Positions 16,829 to 25,484 of a stretch of DNA of 64,000 nucleotides are shown piece after piece. The position numbers and the translations under genes are program-made. The DNA lies in NCBI GenBank assembly GCA_035456405.1, contig DATIDG010000060.1:1-64000 (forward strand), in the 5' to 3' direction. The first letter of the stretch is position 1; every line of letters begins with the position of its first letter. The notes under the pieces were generated by a model that had not been told where the DNA came from, did not search any database, and worked only from the letters and a program-made list of their open reading frames with translations. The stretch is from JAGVSZ01 sp035456405. GTDB taxonomy: Bacteria; Pseudomonadota; Gammaproteobacteria; Burkholderiales; SG8-39.

Positions 16829-17161
16829 GTCGGCTCCTCGTTCATGCGAGCGCGGGTTCGCGCAGTTCAGCCTGGCCTCGCGGTCCCGCCGCCGCTGCGG
16901 GGAGTCTACGCCACCGCGCCCGGATCGACTTTGGTGCGCCGCGCGCAAGACCCGTCATAACCCGTTCGGCCTACGCACTCGCGTAGCCCATTCGAGCAAT
17001 TCCGCGCCCATGGGTCGGGTGATAGCTTCTCGACACCGAACGGCACCTCTCGGATGGCGCGATGAGATGCCTCCAAGAGACCGCCGAAGGACCGGCCGGG
17101 AGTGCCGCGCAACGACTGGACGCTGACCGCAGGCTTTCACTGGACACGAAGGATCGATCGG
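16829..17161. other. intergenic region between divergent genes
   Basis: About 330 bases separating the 84-aa gene (minus) from the SARP gene (plus). I see no tRNA, hairpin terminator or convincing -35/-10 pair. An alternative GTG start for the SARP gene lies at 17102 with a GGGA just ahead. It should contain both promoters, but none can be named. Confidence 0.5.
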
Positions 17162-18382
17162 ATGAACGTCCGCTGGCGCCAACCCAAGCCAGGTCGCGAA
17201 GCCGCGGAGCCGCGCGCAGGATCGGTCGCAGCGCTGCAAGCCGACGAACATGCATCCGTGCGTGCCTTGAGTGTGAGACCGCACGTCGCCACCGGTCCAG
17301 AGGGCGGTCCGATCGTCGTGCAGCTCGTCGAGGCGACGCGGCGACTCGTAGCGGCATTGACCGAGCTGTGCGACCGAGGGAGCGGGCAGGAGCTGTGGCA
17401 GTCAGAAACCCGCGAGCGCGCCGCGCGGTTCGCCGGGCAGCTGCATGGCATGGCCGGCGCGGTGCGCGATGCGCTGTCGCGCGCGCCCGAGGACTGTCGC
17501 GACGCCTTGCGTTCGCCGCCGAAGGCGAACGCCACGATGGCTGAGGTGCATACGCTGAAGGTGCTTCCCGGGGGTCTGGCGCCCACGCCCGCCAACGAGA
17601 CAGCCTGCGCGCGAGCCGCCGCTCCAGCGCTCAAAGCCTTCGTCCTCGGTTCATTCAGGGCATTATTGAACGACCAGGTGATCGAGGGCTGGCCCAACTG
17701 CAGGGGCAAGGCGATCTTCAAGTACCTCCTGCTCAACCGCAAGCAGCCGGTTGCCAGGGAGGCGCTGATGGAGCACTTCTGGCCGGAGGCGGAACCCGAG
17801 GCCGCCCGCAACAACCTCAACGTTGCGATGCATCGGCTGCGGCGCGCGCTGGGCGACGGGTTTCCGTTCGTCCTGTTCTCCGGCGGACACTACCTGCTCA
17901 ATCCGAAGCTGGCCGTCTCGACGGACGCCGATGCGTTCCTTGCCCACGCGACGCGTGCGGCCGAGCTCGAGCGTGACGAGGACCTCGACGGCGCGATCCG
18001 CGAGTACACGGCATGCGTCGGACTCTATCAGGGCGAGCTGCTTGCGGAAGATCGCTATGAGCACGACGAGTGGCTGCTGCCGCTGCGCCAGCAGCTCCGC
18101 GACCGGTATCTCCACGCACTCGATCGACTTGGCACGATCCATTTCGGTCGGCAGGACGTCCCCGCGTGCACGACGGCGTGCGCGAAGACGCTCGCCGTGG
18201 ATCCCTGCAACGAGGGTGCGCACCGCATGCTGATGCGCTGCTACGCGCGCCTTGGGCAGCCGCAACTCGCCCAACATCAGTATCAGAGCTGCATCCAGGT
18301 ACTGAATCGACATCTCGGCATTCCGGCGAGCCCGGAGACGACCGAGCTCTATCGACAGATCGTGCGGCGGGACGCCGTGTAG
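17162..18382 (+). CDS. SARP/AfsR-type transcriptional activator with BTAD domain
   Basis: 406-aa regulator from ATG 17162, which has an AAGGA eight bases upstream. Residues about 1-150 are a helical N-terminal region of unknown role. Residues about 158-250 form an OmpR-like winged helix (SFRALLNDQVIEGWP, REALMEHFWPEAEPEAARNN, HRLRRALGD). The rest is an alpha-helical bacterial transcriptional activator domain (BTAD) with TPR-like repeats ending ELYRQIVRR. SARPs switch on nearby gene sets, often for secondary or accessory functions. No ATPase or sensor domain is present. GTG 17102 would add 20 residues. Confidence 0.88.
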   Translation: MNVRWRQPKPGREAAEPRAGSVAALQADEHASVRALSVRPHVATGPEGGPIVVQLVEATRRLVAALTELCDRGSGQELWQSETRERAARFAGQLHGMAGAVRDALSRAPEDCRDALRSPPKANATMAEVHTLKVLPGGLAPTPANETACARAAAPALKAFVLGSFRALLNDQVIEGWPNCRGKAIFKYLLLNRKQPVAREALMEHFWPEAEPEAARNNLNVAMHRLRRALGDGFPFVLFSGGHYLLNPKLAVSTDADAFLAHATRAAELERDEDLDGAIREYTACVGLYQGELLAEDRYEHDEWLLPLRQQLRDRYLHALDRLGTIHFGRQDVPACTTACAKTLAVDPCNEGAHRMLMRCYARLGQPQLAQHQYQSCIQVLNRHLGIPASPETTELYRQIVRRDAV

Positions 18383-18406
18383 CCGCGCCAGTGCTACGAA
18401 ACAAAC

Positions 18407-18425
18407 GAGCCCCGTGAAGGGGCTC
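18407..18425. terminator. bidirectional terminator between SARP gene and tRNA-Ser
   Basis: GAGCCCC (18407-18413), a five-base loop, then GGGGCTC (18419-18425). On the minus strand it follows the tRNA-Ser 3' end and is trailed by GTTTGTTTC. On the plus strand it follows the SARP stop, trailed by ATTAGTTTC. The T-rich side is better on the minus strand, so it is chiefly the tRNA terminator. Confidence 0.75.
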
Positions 18426-18434
18426 ATTAGTTTC

Positions 18435-18525
18435 TGGCGGAGAGGGCGGGATTCGAACCCGCGTTAGGCTCATCACCTAAACACGCTTTCCAGGCGTGCG
18501 ACTTAAACCACTCATCCACCTCTCC
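18435..18525 (-). tRNA. tRNA-Ser (GGA)
   Basis: 91-nt class II tRNA on the minus strand with a long variable arm, encoded CCA at 18437-18435, acceptor GGAGAGG/CCTCTCC and anticodon loop CTGGAAA (anticodon GGA). The long extra arm and discriminator G fit serine. It is single, not clustered with other tRNAs, and followed by a hairpin terminator. Confidence 0.97.
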
Positions 18526-18543
18526 GAGGGCGGCGATTTTACC

Positions 18544-19953
18544 TCAGAGGACCTTCCCGGGATTCATGATCCCGAGCGGATCGATCGCGCGCTTCACGGC
18601 CCGCATCAGCTCCATCTCGACCGCCGACTTGTAGCGCAGGATCTCGCCGCGCTTGTACTGGCCGAGACCGTGCTCGGCGCTGATCGAGCCGCCGAACTCG
18701 GCGACGGTGTCGTGCACGATCCGGTTGATGTCGTCCGCGCGCGCGAGAAACGCGGCCGGATCGCCGCCCTCGGGGTGAGCCGCGTTGTAGTGCAGGTTGC
18801 CGTCGCCGACGTGCCCGAAGGTCACCATGCGCACGCCCGGAAACGCGCGCGCGAGCCCCGCGTCGCACGCGGCAATGAAGTCGGCGATCCGCGAGATCGG
18901 GATCGAGATGTCGTGCTTGACATTCGGCCCCTCGAGCGCCTGCGCGTCCGACATGTTCTCGCGCAGCTCCCAGAGCTGCCGCGCCTGCTCGCCGCTCGCC
19001 GCGATCGTCGCATCGAGCGCGAGCCCCTGCTCGATTGCCTCGCCGAGCGCCTCCTCGGCGAGCGCGCCCACGCCCTCTCCCTGCGTGTCCGACAGCTCGA
19101 GCAGGACGTACTGGGGCGATGCGGCCGCTAGCGGCGCCGGCAGCTTCGGATAGTGCTTGCGCACGAGGCGGATGCAGAAGTCCGAGATTAGCTCGAACGC
19201 GGTCAACCGGTCACCGGCGCGCGATTGCATGTGCGTGAGGAGCTTGAGCGCGTCCGGGACCGATCCGAGCGCCACGAAGGCGGTGGTGTGGCCGCGCGGC
19301 TTCGGGTAGAGCTTCAGCACTGCCGCGGTGATCACCCCGAGCGTGCCCTCGGCGCCGATGAAGAGCTGCTTCAGGTCGTAGCCGGTATTGTCCTTCCGCA
19401 AGCCGCGCAGGCCGTCCCACACCTCGCCCGACGGCAGCACCACCTCGAGCCCGAGCGTGAGATCGCGCGTGTTGCCGTAGCGGAGCACCTGCACGCCGCC
19501 CGCGTTCGTCGAGAGGTTGCCGCCGATCTCGCACGTTCCTTCGGCGGCGAGACTCAACGGGAACAGGCGGTCGGCTTCGTCCGCGGCCTGCTGGAGCGTC
19601 GCGAGCACGCATCCCGCCTCGACCGTGAGCGTATTGTTGACCGTATCGACGGCTCGAATCCGGTTTAGCCGGGACAGGTTGAGCACGATCTGCCGCCCGC
19701 TCGCGTCGGGCGTCGCGCCGCCGCAGAGACCGGTGTTGCCACCTTGCGGGACGATTGCGGTTCGCGTCTCTGCGCAAAGCTTCACGACCGCAGCCACTTC
19801 CTCGGTCGTCGCCGGCTTGACGACCGCGAGCGCCTTGCCGAACCAGCGCTTGCGCCAGTCGGTTGCGTGCGGGGTGGTGTCGGCGGGATCGGTGAGGACT
19901 TGCGCGGCACCGACGACCTCGGAAAGCCGCGCAGTCAGTTGCTCGGACATCAT
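18544..19953 (-). CDS. FAD-linked oxidase, GlcD/D-2-hydroxyacid dehydrogenase family
   Basis: 469-aa flavoprotein. The PP-loop FAD site is at IVPQGGNTGLCGGATPD and GGNLSTNAGGVQVLRYGNTRDL. The C-terminal cap domain has the metal-binding HVGDGNLHYN and ends with the family's ISAEHGLGQYKRGEILRYK and DPLGIMNPGKVL. It oxidises a D-2-hydroxy acid such as D-lactate, D-2-hydroxyglutarate or glycolate. It starts MMSEQ with tandem ATGs (19953/19950) and no clear ribosome-binding site. The 35-base gap to the exonuclease-sensor gene upstream suggests it ends that operon, which would put an organic-acid oxidase under the same control. Confidence 0.92.
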   Translation of the reverse strand: MMSEQLTARLSEVVGAAQVLTDPADTTPHATDWRKRWFGKALAVVKPATTEEVAAVVKLCAETRTAIVPQGGNTGLCGGATPDASGRQIVLNLSRLNRIRAVDTVNNTLTVEAGCVLATLQQAADEADRLFPLSLAAEGTCEIGGNLSTNAGGVQVLRYGNTRDLTLGLEVVLPSGEVWDGLRGLRKDNTGYDLKQLFIGAEGTLGVITAAVLKLYPKPRGHTTAFVALGSVPDALKLLTHMQSRAGDRLTAFELISDFCIRLVRKHYPKLPAPLAAASPQYVLLELSDTQGEGVGALAEEALGEAIEQGLALDATIAASGEQARQLWELRENMSDAQALEGPNVKHDISIPISRIADFIAACDAGLARAFPGVRMVTFGHVGDGNLHYNAAHPEGGDPAAFLARADDINRIVHDTVAEFGGSISAEHGLGQYKRGEILRYKSAVEMELMRAVKRAIDPLGIMNPGKVL

Positions 19954-19988
19954 GACGCGATTGTAGCGTCCCGGGTCGCCCGTCCAGC

Positions 19989-22112
19989 TCAGTACGTGAG
20001 CTGCGCGTAGTACGTCTTCTCCGCGGCTGCCCGCGCGTCCGCGAGCGTCCGGATACCGCGCTCGGCGAGGAGCGGCAGGAGGCGCAGGAAAACTTCCGCG
20101 GTGACGAGCGCGTCCCCGAGCGCGGTGTGGCGGCCGACCACGGCGACCCCGAGCCGCTCGGCGATTTCCTCCAGGCCGTGCGAGCGGCTCTCCGGATGCA
20201 CCGCGGCCGAGAGGAGCAGCGTGTCGAGCACCGGCTGGTCGAACCGCACGCCGGTCTGCGCCTCCTTGAGCTGCAGGAAGCGCATGTCGAACGCCGCGTT
20301 GTGGCCGACGAGGACGGTCTCTTCCGCGAAGCGCCGAAACCGCGGCAGCACCTGCTCGATGGCGGGCTGCCCCGCGAGCATGTCGGGCGTGATGCCGTGC
20401 ACCGCGATCGAAGACTCGCTCAGACCGCGGCGCGGATCGACCAGGCTCTCGAACGTCTCGCCCTGGAGCAGGCGTCCGTTTACGATGCGGACGGCACCGA
20501 CGGCGATGATCTCGTCGCCCTGCGCCGGGTCGAGCCCAGTCGTCTCGGTGTCGAACACGGTGTACGCGAGGTCGGCGAGGGGGCGGTCGTCCAGCGCGTC
20601 GGTGGCCGGCGAGCGGCGGAAGAGATCGAAGTCGTAGAACTCCGGGCGACTCGCGAGGCGCGGGCGCTCGCGCGCCACGCCGCGCGCCGGCGCGAGCGGA
20701 AGCAGGAAGCGGACGTAGGCGAGCTGCGCCGGCAGGTCGCGCTGGTGCCAGGCCTCTCCGCCGTGCCGCTCGATCACCTGTGCGAGCGACAGCGGACTGT
20801 CCTCGCCGCCGAGGGTGAAGGGGTCGGTCTGCCACGCGAACGCGGTTTCCGTGGCGAGCGGCGCCCCGCGCCAGATCAGGTCGAGCTGCGCGTGCCCGGC
20901 TGCCGGCACGAGCCGGAAGCGCACCTCGCGCACGTCGAACTCGTCCTTCAGCCGGCGCGCGAGGTACGCGAGGCCCTGCGCCATCGAGAAGCTGTCCACG
21001 CGGAGCCAGAGCTCCGGGTCCACCGACTCGAGCTTCACCGGGAGCGAGACGCGCCGCTCGATCCGGCTGCGCGCGAGCGTCAGCAGGTCCTCGCCGCGCA
21101 TCTCTTCGAGCGGCCATCGCACCTTGAGGCGCTCGGACACGTCGGCGGTGATCCCGTGCAGGCGGTCCGACAACCGCACCGCCTCGTCCCGGATGATGGC
21201 GCCGAACCGCGCGCGGCGCGCCGGATCCATCTCGGGGTGCTCGATCAGCGTCTCGATGGCGGCGCGGATGTTCGCCAGCGCGCCGCGCGTGCCCTCGACG
21301 AGGTTCTGGAAGATGGCGACCTGACCCGCAGCCACGTCGACCGCCTCGGTGACATCCGAGATCAGGAGGACGTAACCGCCGAGCGACGCGTCGCCCTCCC
21401 CGGCCCCCCGGACCGGCGCGGCGTGGACGCGCAGCAGCCGGCCGTCGGCGGTCGCGGTGACGAAGTGCGTGCTCTGCAGCCGCGCCATGCTCTCGACGGC
21501 GTGCAGGACGAGATTGCGGTCGATGATGCCGAACACCGACCGCCCGAGCCCGAGGAGCGACGCGTCGCCCTCCCCGGCGCTGCCGAGCAGCGCCTGCGCC
21601 GCGGCGTTGTAGAGCAGGATCCGGCCGTCGCGGTTGCACACCAGCACCGCCTGATCGAGCTCGGAAACCAGCGCCGCGAGCCGCTTGCGTTCCTCTTCCA
21701 CACCGGCCTTCGCCTCGCGCACGGCGGCAGCCACCTCGGCGAGCGCGCGCGCACGGTCCGCCGCCAGCTCGTCGACCGCCGCGGCGAGATCGCCGAGCTC
21801 ACCGCTGTCCGACCTCTCCAGCCGGTGCCCCGGGTTGCCGTGCACGATGAGCCGCGTGCTCTCGGCGAGCCGGCGCGCGGGCTCGATCGTGCGCGCGAAC
21901 GCTCGCCATGCGAGCGCGCCGATCGCCACCGTGAGGACAAAGGCGAACAGCACCACGAGACCGATGCGCGGCGCGGTGAGAATCGCTGCCGCGCCGTGCC
22001 GTTCGCCCGGCTCGAGGTCGAGCCACAGGACCAGCGCACCCGCGGCGAGGACCATCAGCGCGACCGCCCCTGGCACCGCAACCGCAGCGAGCCGACGCGC
22101 GCCCGGGGTCAT
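19989..22112 (-). CDS. membrane PAS/degenerate-kinase protein fused to DEDDh exonuclease (copy 1)
   Basis: 707 aa. Residues about 10-70 hold two membrane helices, followed by a HAMP-like/coiled-coil segment. A PAS domain lies near 150-260 (ELDQAVLVCNRDGRILLYN). The next region looks like a histidine-kinase dimerisation and ATPase domain, but it lacks the phospho-accepting histidine (LVEGTRGALANIRA) and the N/G boxes. The last 187 residues are a DnaQ-type 3'-5' exonuclease with every catalytic residue: D521/E523 (DTET), D609 (NAAFD), H662 and D667 (HTALGD). Its start overlaps the regulator stop (ATGA). Pseudomonas encodes a stand-alone nuclease of this type next to actP. Target and role are unknown. 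Confidence 0.88.
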   Translation of the reverse strand: MTPGARRLAAVAVPGAVALMVLAAGALVLWLDLEPGERHGAAAILTAPRIGLVVLFAFVLTVAIGALAWRAFARTIEPARRLAESTRLIVHGNPGHRLERSDSGELGDLAAAVDELAADRARALAEVAAAVREAKAGVEEERKRLAALVSELDQAVLVCNRDGRILLYNAAAQALLGSAGEGDASLLGLGRSVFGIIDRNLVLHAVESMARLQSTHFVTATADGRLLRVHAAPVRGAGEGDASLGGYVLLISDVTEAVDVAAGQVAIFQNLVEGTRGALANIRAAIETLIEHPEMDPARRARFGAIIRDEAVRLSDRLHGITADVSERLKVRWPLEEMRGEDLLTLARSRIERRVSLPVKLESVDPELWLRVDSFSMAQGLAYLARRLKDEFDVREVRFRLVPAAGHAQLDLIWRGAPLATETAFAWQTDPFTLGGEDSPLSLAQVIERHGGEAWHQRDLPAQLAYVRFLLPLAPARGVARERPRLASRPEFYDFDLFRRSPATDALDDRPLADLAYTVFDTETTGLDPAQGDEIIAVGAVRIVNGRLLQGETFESLVDPRRGLSESSIAVHGITPDMLAGQPAIEQVLPRFRRFAEETVLVGHNAAFDMRFLQLKEAQTGVRFDQPVLDTLLLSAAVHPESRSHGLEEIAERLGVAVVGRHTALGDALVTAEVFLRLLPLLAERGIRTLADARAAAEKTYYAQLTY

Positions 22113-22477
22113 CCGTCCAGCATGGCCCGGATCTGCGCCACCAGCTCGCGCGTGGAGAACGGCTTCGTAACGTAGGCATCGGCACCGAGCTCGAGCCCCT
22201 TCGCCACCTCGACGTCGCGCCCTTTGGCCGACAGCATCACGACCTTCACCGCGCGCGTCGCCGGGTCGCTCTTGAGAATCTGGCAGACCTCGTAGCCGTT
22301 CTTCACCGGCATCATGATGTCGAGCAGGACGAGGTCGGGGCGGAACGAACCGACGAGATCGAGCGCCTCCTGCCCGTTCGCGGCGACCTTGACTTCGAAG
22401 CCCGCCTCTTCCATCAGGAATTCGAGTGACACGACGATGTTCGGCTCGTTGTCGGCGATCAGGACGCGCTTGCCCAT
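22109..22477 (-). CDS. receiver-only response regulator (copy 1)
   Basis: 122-aa stand-alone CheY-like receiver. Phospho-acceptor D53 is in LVLLDIMMP, with an acidic pocket from D9/E11, the conserved serine in MLSAKG and the lysine in VTKPF. There is no DNA-binding or enzymatic output domain. It sits nine bases after the kinase gene and overlaps the exonuclease-sensor gene, so the kinase very likely phosphorylates it. It may act by binding a partner protein, the fused exonuclease being the nearest candidate. Confidence 0.95.
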   Translation of the reverse strand: MGKRVLIADNEPNIVVSLEFLMEEAGFEVKVAANGQEALDLVGSFRPDLVLLDIMMPVKNGYEVCQILKSDPATRAVKVVMLSAKGRDVEVAKGLELGADAYVTKPFSTRELVAQIRAMLDG

Positions 22478-22486
22478 TTCCCCTCC

Positions 22487-25213
22487 TCAGCCCGCCGGTT
22501 GCGAGAGCGGCAACGTGAACGAGAACGTGCTGCCCGCGCCGTGCGTGCTCTCGACCCACAGCTCGCCGCCGAACTGCCGGACGATCCGCCGCGCGATTGG
22601 CAGACCGAGCCCCGTTCCCTGCGGCTTCTCGGTGAGCGGATCGCCCACCTGGTGGAACTTCTCGAAGATCACCGCCTGGTGCCCCGGCGCGATGCCGACG
22701 CCGTTGTCGGCGACGTCCACGCGCAGCAACGCGTCGCTCTGGGCAAGCGTGACGCGCACGCGGCCCTCGCCCGGTGCGCAGAATTTTACTGCGTTGCCGA
22801 GCAGGTTCAGGAGGACCTGCATCAGACGGTCGCGGTCCGCGGTCACGAGCGGCACGCGGTCGGGCAGGTGCAGCTCGAGGCGCACGTCGCGCTCGCGGAA
22901 GAGGCCCGCCGTCGCGTTCGCCGCGTCGCGCACCGCCTCCGCGAGGTCGACGGGCTCGGCGGCCCACTGCGCGCGGCCGGACTCGATCTTTGCCAGATCG
23001 AGGATCTGGTTGATGAGCCGGGTGAGCCGCTCGCTCTCCTTGAGGACGATCCCGACGAACTGCTGGCGCTTCGCCGCAGGCGCGTCGGGCCTGTCGTACA
23101 GGATCTCGGCGAACGCCCGGATCGACGTGAGCGGGGTGCGCAGCTCGTGGCTCACGGTGGACACGAAGTCGTCCTTCATCCGGTCGAGCTCCTGCAGCCG
23201 CTCGTTCGCGGCGCGCAGCTCCGCCGTTGCCGCCTCCAGCGCCCGGCTCTTCTCCTCCAGCTCGCGCGAGTAGGCGATCGCCTGCGAGGTCTCGTCGAGG
23301 ATGCTCATGACCTCGTCCATCCCGAGCGTCTCCTCGCGCACCACCGACGCGACCGCGGCGCGCGCGGAGGCCGAGCCGATCGCGCCCGCGAGCTGCGTCT
23401 CGGCGAACTGCACGAGCGCCGCGTCGGTGCGGAGCGACTCCACGCGACCGCCCCGCTGCCGTGCGAACTCGGCGAGCAGCGCGTCGGCGCGCTCGTGGCC
23501 GAGAAAACGCGCAAGCAGCCCGCGCAGGTCCGCGACCGAGGCGGTGCCGCGCCACGTGCCGAGCACGCCCTTATCCTGGCGGAACGCATCAACGAAGCGC
23601 ACCGCCTGCGCCTGCTCGGCGGGAGTGGGCGACCCGGCGAGCGAGACCAGCACGTACGCCCCGCAGTTCGCCAGCATGCTCCAGATCATCGCGTGCGTGA
23701 TCTCGTCCAGCCCCGCGAGGCCGAAGAGCGCGAGCGGTCGTAGCAGCTCGATTCCCCACGGGCCGTGCGCGACGAACGCCTCCGGGAGCCAGCCCGACCG
23801 CGCGAACGAGGGCAGCAGGAGCGTGTACGCCCACACCACGAAGCCGGCGACCAGGCCGGCCATCGCGCCCATCCGCGTCCCGTGCCGCCAGTAGAGGCCG
23901 CCGAGCATCGCCGGCGCGAACTGCGCGACTGCCGCGAACGAGATGAGCCCGATCGCGACGAGCGCGTAGGCCTCGCCGGCGAAGCGGAAGTACGCGTATC
24001 CGAGGAGTAGCACCGCGACGATGGCGCCGCGCCGGATCCCGAGGAGGATCCGCGAGAGATCGTCGGTTGCGCCCGGCCGCAGGGCGCGCAGGCGCAGGAG
24101 CAGCGGCATTACCAAGTCGTTGCACACCATGGTCGACAGCGCAACCGTCTCAACGATCACCATCCCGGTCGCGGCCGAGAGCCCGCCGATGAAAACGAGC
24201 AGCGCGAGCCACCCCTGCCCCTCGGCAAGCGGCAAGGCCAGCACGAACGTGTCGGCGTCGACCGTCCCGTCCGGGAACCGCAGCAGCCCGCCGAAGGCAA
24301 TCGGCAGCACGAACAGGTTTATCGCCAGCATGTAGAGCGGGAAGGCCCAGCTCGCGGTCGCGACGTGCGACTCGTCGACGTTCTCGACCACCGCGATCTG
24401 GAACTGGCGCGGAAGGCACAGGATCGCGAACCCGGACAGCACGACCAGCCACGCCCAGCTCGCGTAGCTCCCGGCAGGCCCCTCGAGCGGCGCGAGCAGG
24501 CGCGCGAGCCGCGCGTCTTCCGCGGCCCGGCCGAAGAGGTCGGCGAAGCCGCCGTACATCCCGTACGTCACGAAGAGGCCGATGGCGAGGAACGCCACGA
24601 GCTTCACCACCGACTCGAACGCGATGGCTGCGACCATCCCCTCGTGACGCTCGGCCGCGTCTAGGTGGCGGGCGCCGAAGAGGATCGCGAACACGGCGAG
24701 CAGCAGCGCGACGTAGAACGCAGTGTCAGACAGGATCGGCTGCACCCCCGCCCGCGCAAGTGGCGCGTCCGCCGCGAGCATCGCGACCGTGCCCGAGACC
24801 GCCTTCAGCTGGAGCGCGATATACGGGACGATGCCGACGACCGCGATCACCGTGACGATGCCTGCCAGCGCCGCGCTCTTGCCGTAGCGCGAGGCGATGA
24901 AGTCCGCGATCGAGGTGATCCGGTTGGCGCGGCTGATGCGCACGATCTTGCGGAGCACCAGCCAGAAGAGCACGGCGACGAGCGTCGGGCCGAGATAGAT
25001 TGGGAGGAACCCGATCCCGTTCGACGCGGCGCGCCCGACGCTGCCGTAGAAGGTCCACGACGTCGCGTACACGCCGAGCGACAGCGCGTAGACATAGGGG
25101 TTCGCGATCAGGCTGCGACCCGCGGTGGCGCGCCGGTCGCCGTAGAACGCGATCGCGAAGAGGACGCCGAGGTAGGCGACCGAGAGCGCCGCGATCAGCG
25201 CTGCGTGCGCCAT
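22487..25213 (-). CDS. SLC5 symporter-STAC-histidine kinase sensor (CrbS/CbrA-like, copy 1)
   Basis: 908-aa sensor. Residues about 1-490 form a sodium/solute symporter (SLC5) domain with roughly 13 membrane helices (YATSWTFYGSVGRA, GFLPIYLGPTL, LPRQFQIAVVENV). Residues about 540-610 look like a STAC domain (LLARFLGHERADALLAEF, FAETQLAGAIGSASAR). A coiled coil leads into the kinase with H689 (VSHELRTPL), N box LLNLLGNAVKF, G1 DNGVGI and G2 GTGLGLPI, all intact. No PAS domain is evident, unlike CbrA. CrbS-type kinases control acetate use in Vibrio and Pseudomonas, and location beside actP fits that. The 65-aa gene ends one base upstream. Confidence 0.93.
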   Translation of the reverse strand: MAHAALIAALSVAYLGVLFAIAFYGDRRATAGRSLIANPYVYALSLGVYATSWTFYGSVGRAASNGIGFLPIYLGPTLVAVLFWLVLRKIVRISRANRITSIADFIASRYGKSAALAGIVTVIAVVGIVPYIALQLKAVSGTVAMLAADAPLARAGVQPILSDTAFYVALLLAVFAILFGARHLDAAERHEGMVAAIAFESVVKLVAFLAIGLFVTYGMYGGFADLFGRAAEDARLARLLAPLEGPAGSYASWAWLVVLSGFAILCLPRQFQIAVVENVDESHVATASWAFPLYMLAINLFVLPIAFGGLLRFPDGTVDADTFVLALPLAEGQGWLALLVFIGGLSAATGMVIVETVALSTMVCNDLVMPLLLRLRALRPGATDDLSRILLGIRRGAIVAVLLLGYAYFRFAGEAYALVAIGLISFAAVAQFAPAMLGGLYWRHGTRMGAMAGLVAGFVVWAYTLLLPSFARSGWLPEAFVAHGPWGIELLRPLALFGLAGLDEITHAMIWSMLANCGAYVLVSLAGSPTPAEQAQAVRFVDAFRQDKGVLGTWRGTASVADLRGLLARFLGHERADALLAEFARQRGGRVESLRTDAALVQFAETQLAGAIGSASARAAVASVVREETLGMDEVMSILDETSQAIAYSRELEEKSRALEAATAELRAANERLQELDRMKDDFVSTVSHELRTPLTSIRAFAEILYDRPDAPAAKRQQFVGIVLKESERLTRLINQILDLAKIESGRAQWAAEPVDLAEAVRDAANATAGLFRERDVRLELHLPDRVPLVTADRDRLMQVLLNLLGNAVKFCAPGEGRVRVTLAQSDALLRVDVADNGVGIAPGHQAVIFEKFHQVGDPLTEKPQGTGLGLPIARRIVRQFGGELWVESTHGAGSTFSFTLPLSQPAG

Positions 25214-25214
25214 T

Positions 25215-25412
25215 TCATTCCCGGGGCGGCATGATCGCCACCAGGAGCGCGATCAGGATCGTCCAGCTCCCGAAGAGATACGCGTACAGCACCGGCACGC
25301 CGAGCACCGTCTCGGGTACGTTGAACAGGGCGAGCAGCGGGTAGCCGAACGCGAGGCCGCCCGCGAGGAACAGGGCGATGAGCCGCGACGCGACGATACG
25401 GTCGTCCTTCAT
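25215..25412 (-). CDS. 65-aa two-helix membrane protein, cassette subunit (copy 1)
   Basis: 65 residues with two membrane helices and the core YPLLALFN..., LGVPVLYA, W...LIAL. A same-length paralogue opens the second cassette at 37409. The pattern is like the DUF3311-type small partners found beside SLC5 transporters. I therefore infer a small subunit that associates with the symporter domain of the kinase encoded one base downstream. Start at 25412 (MKDDRIV) is set by alignment with the paralogue; the open frame extends nine codons further. Confidence 0.85.
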   Translation of the reverse strand: MKDDRIVASRLIALFLAGGLAFGYPLLALFNVPETVLGVPVLYAYLFGSWTILIALLVAIMPPRE

Positions 25413-25431
25413 GCTGTGGACCAGCCTAGAC

Positions 25432-25468
25432 GAAAACACACCCCTTGGCGGCTGCCCGCCAAGGGGTG
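25432..25468 (-). terminator. Rho-independent terminator of the yjcH-actP operon
   Basis: A 13-bp perfect stem (CACCCCTTGGCGG at 25439-25451 pairing with 25456-25468) with a four-base loop. On the minus strand it is followed by TGTTTTCG. It lies 16 bases after the actP stop. It separates actP from the 65-aa/kinase cassette, so the two need separate promoters or partial readthrough. Confidence 0.9.
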
Positions 25469-25484
25469 CATGTCGCCGCCGACG

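Noticed and set aside
19951..23555. 1188- and 1031-codon frames appearing to fuse the exonuclease or FAD oxidase to upstream sequence
   Set aside because: The extra N-terminal parts are off-frame readings of the kinase and exonuclease genes (Arg-rich, no motifs). The real starts are 22112 and 19953.
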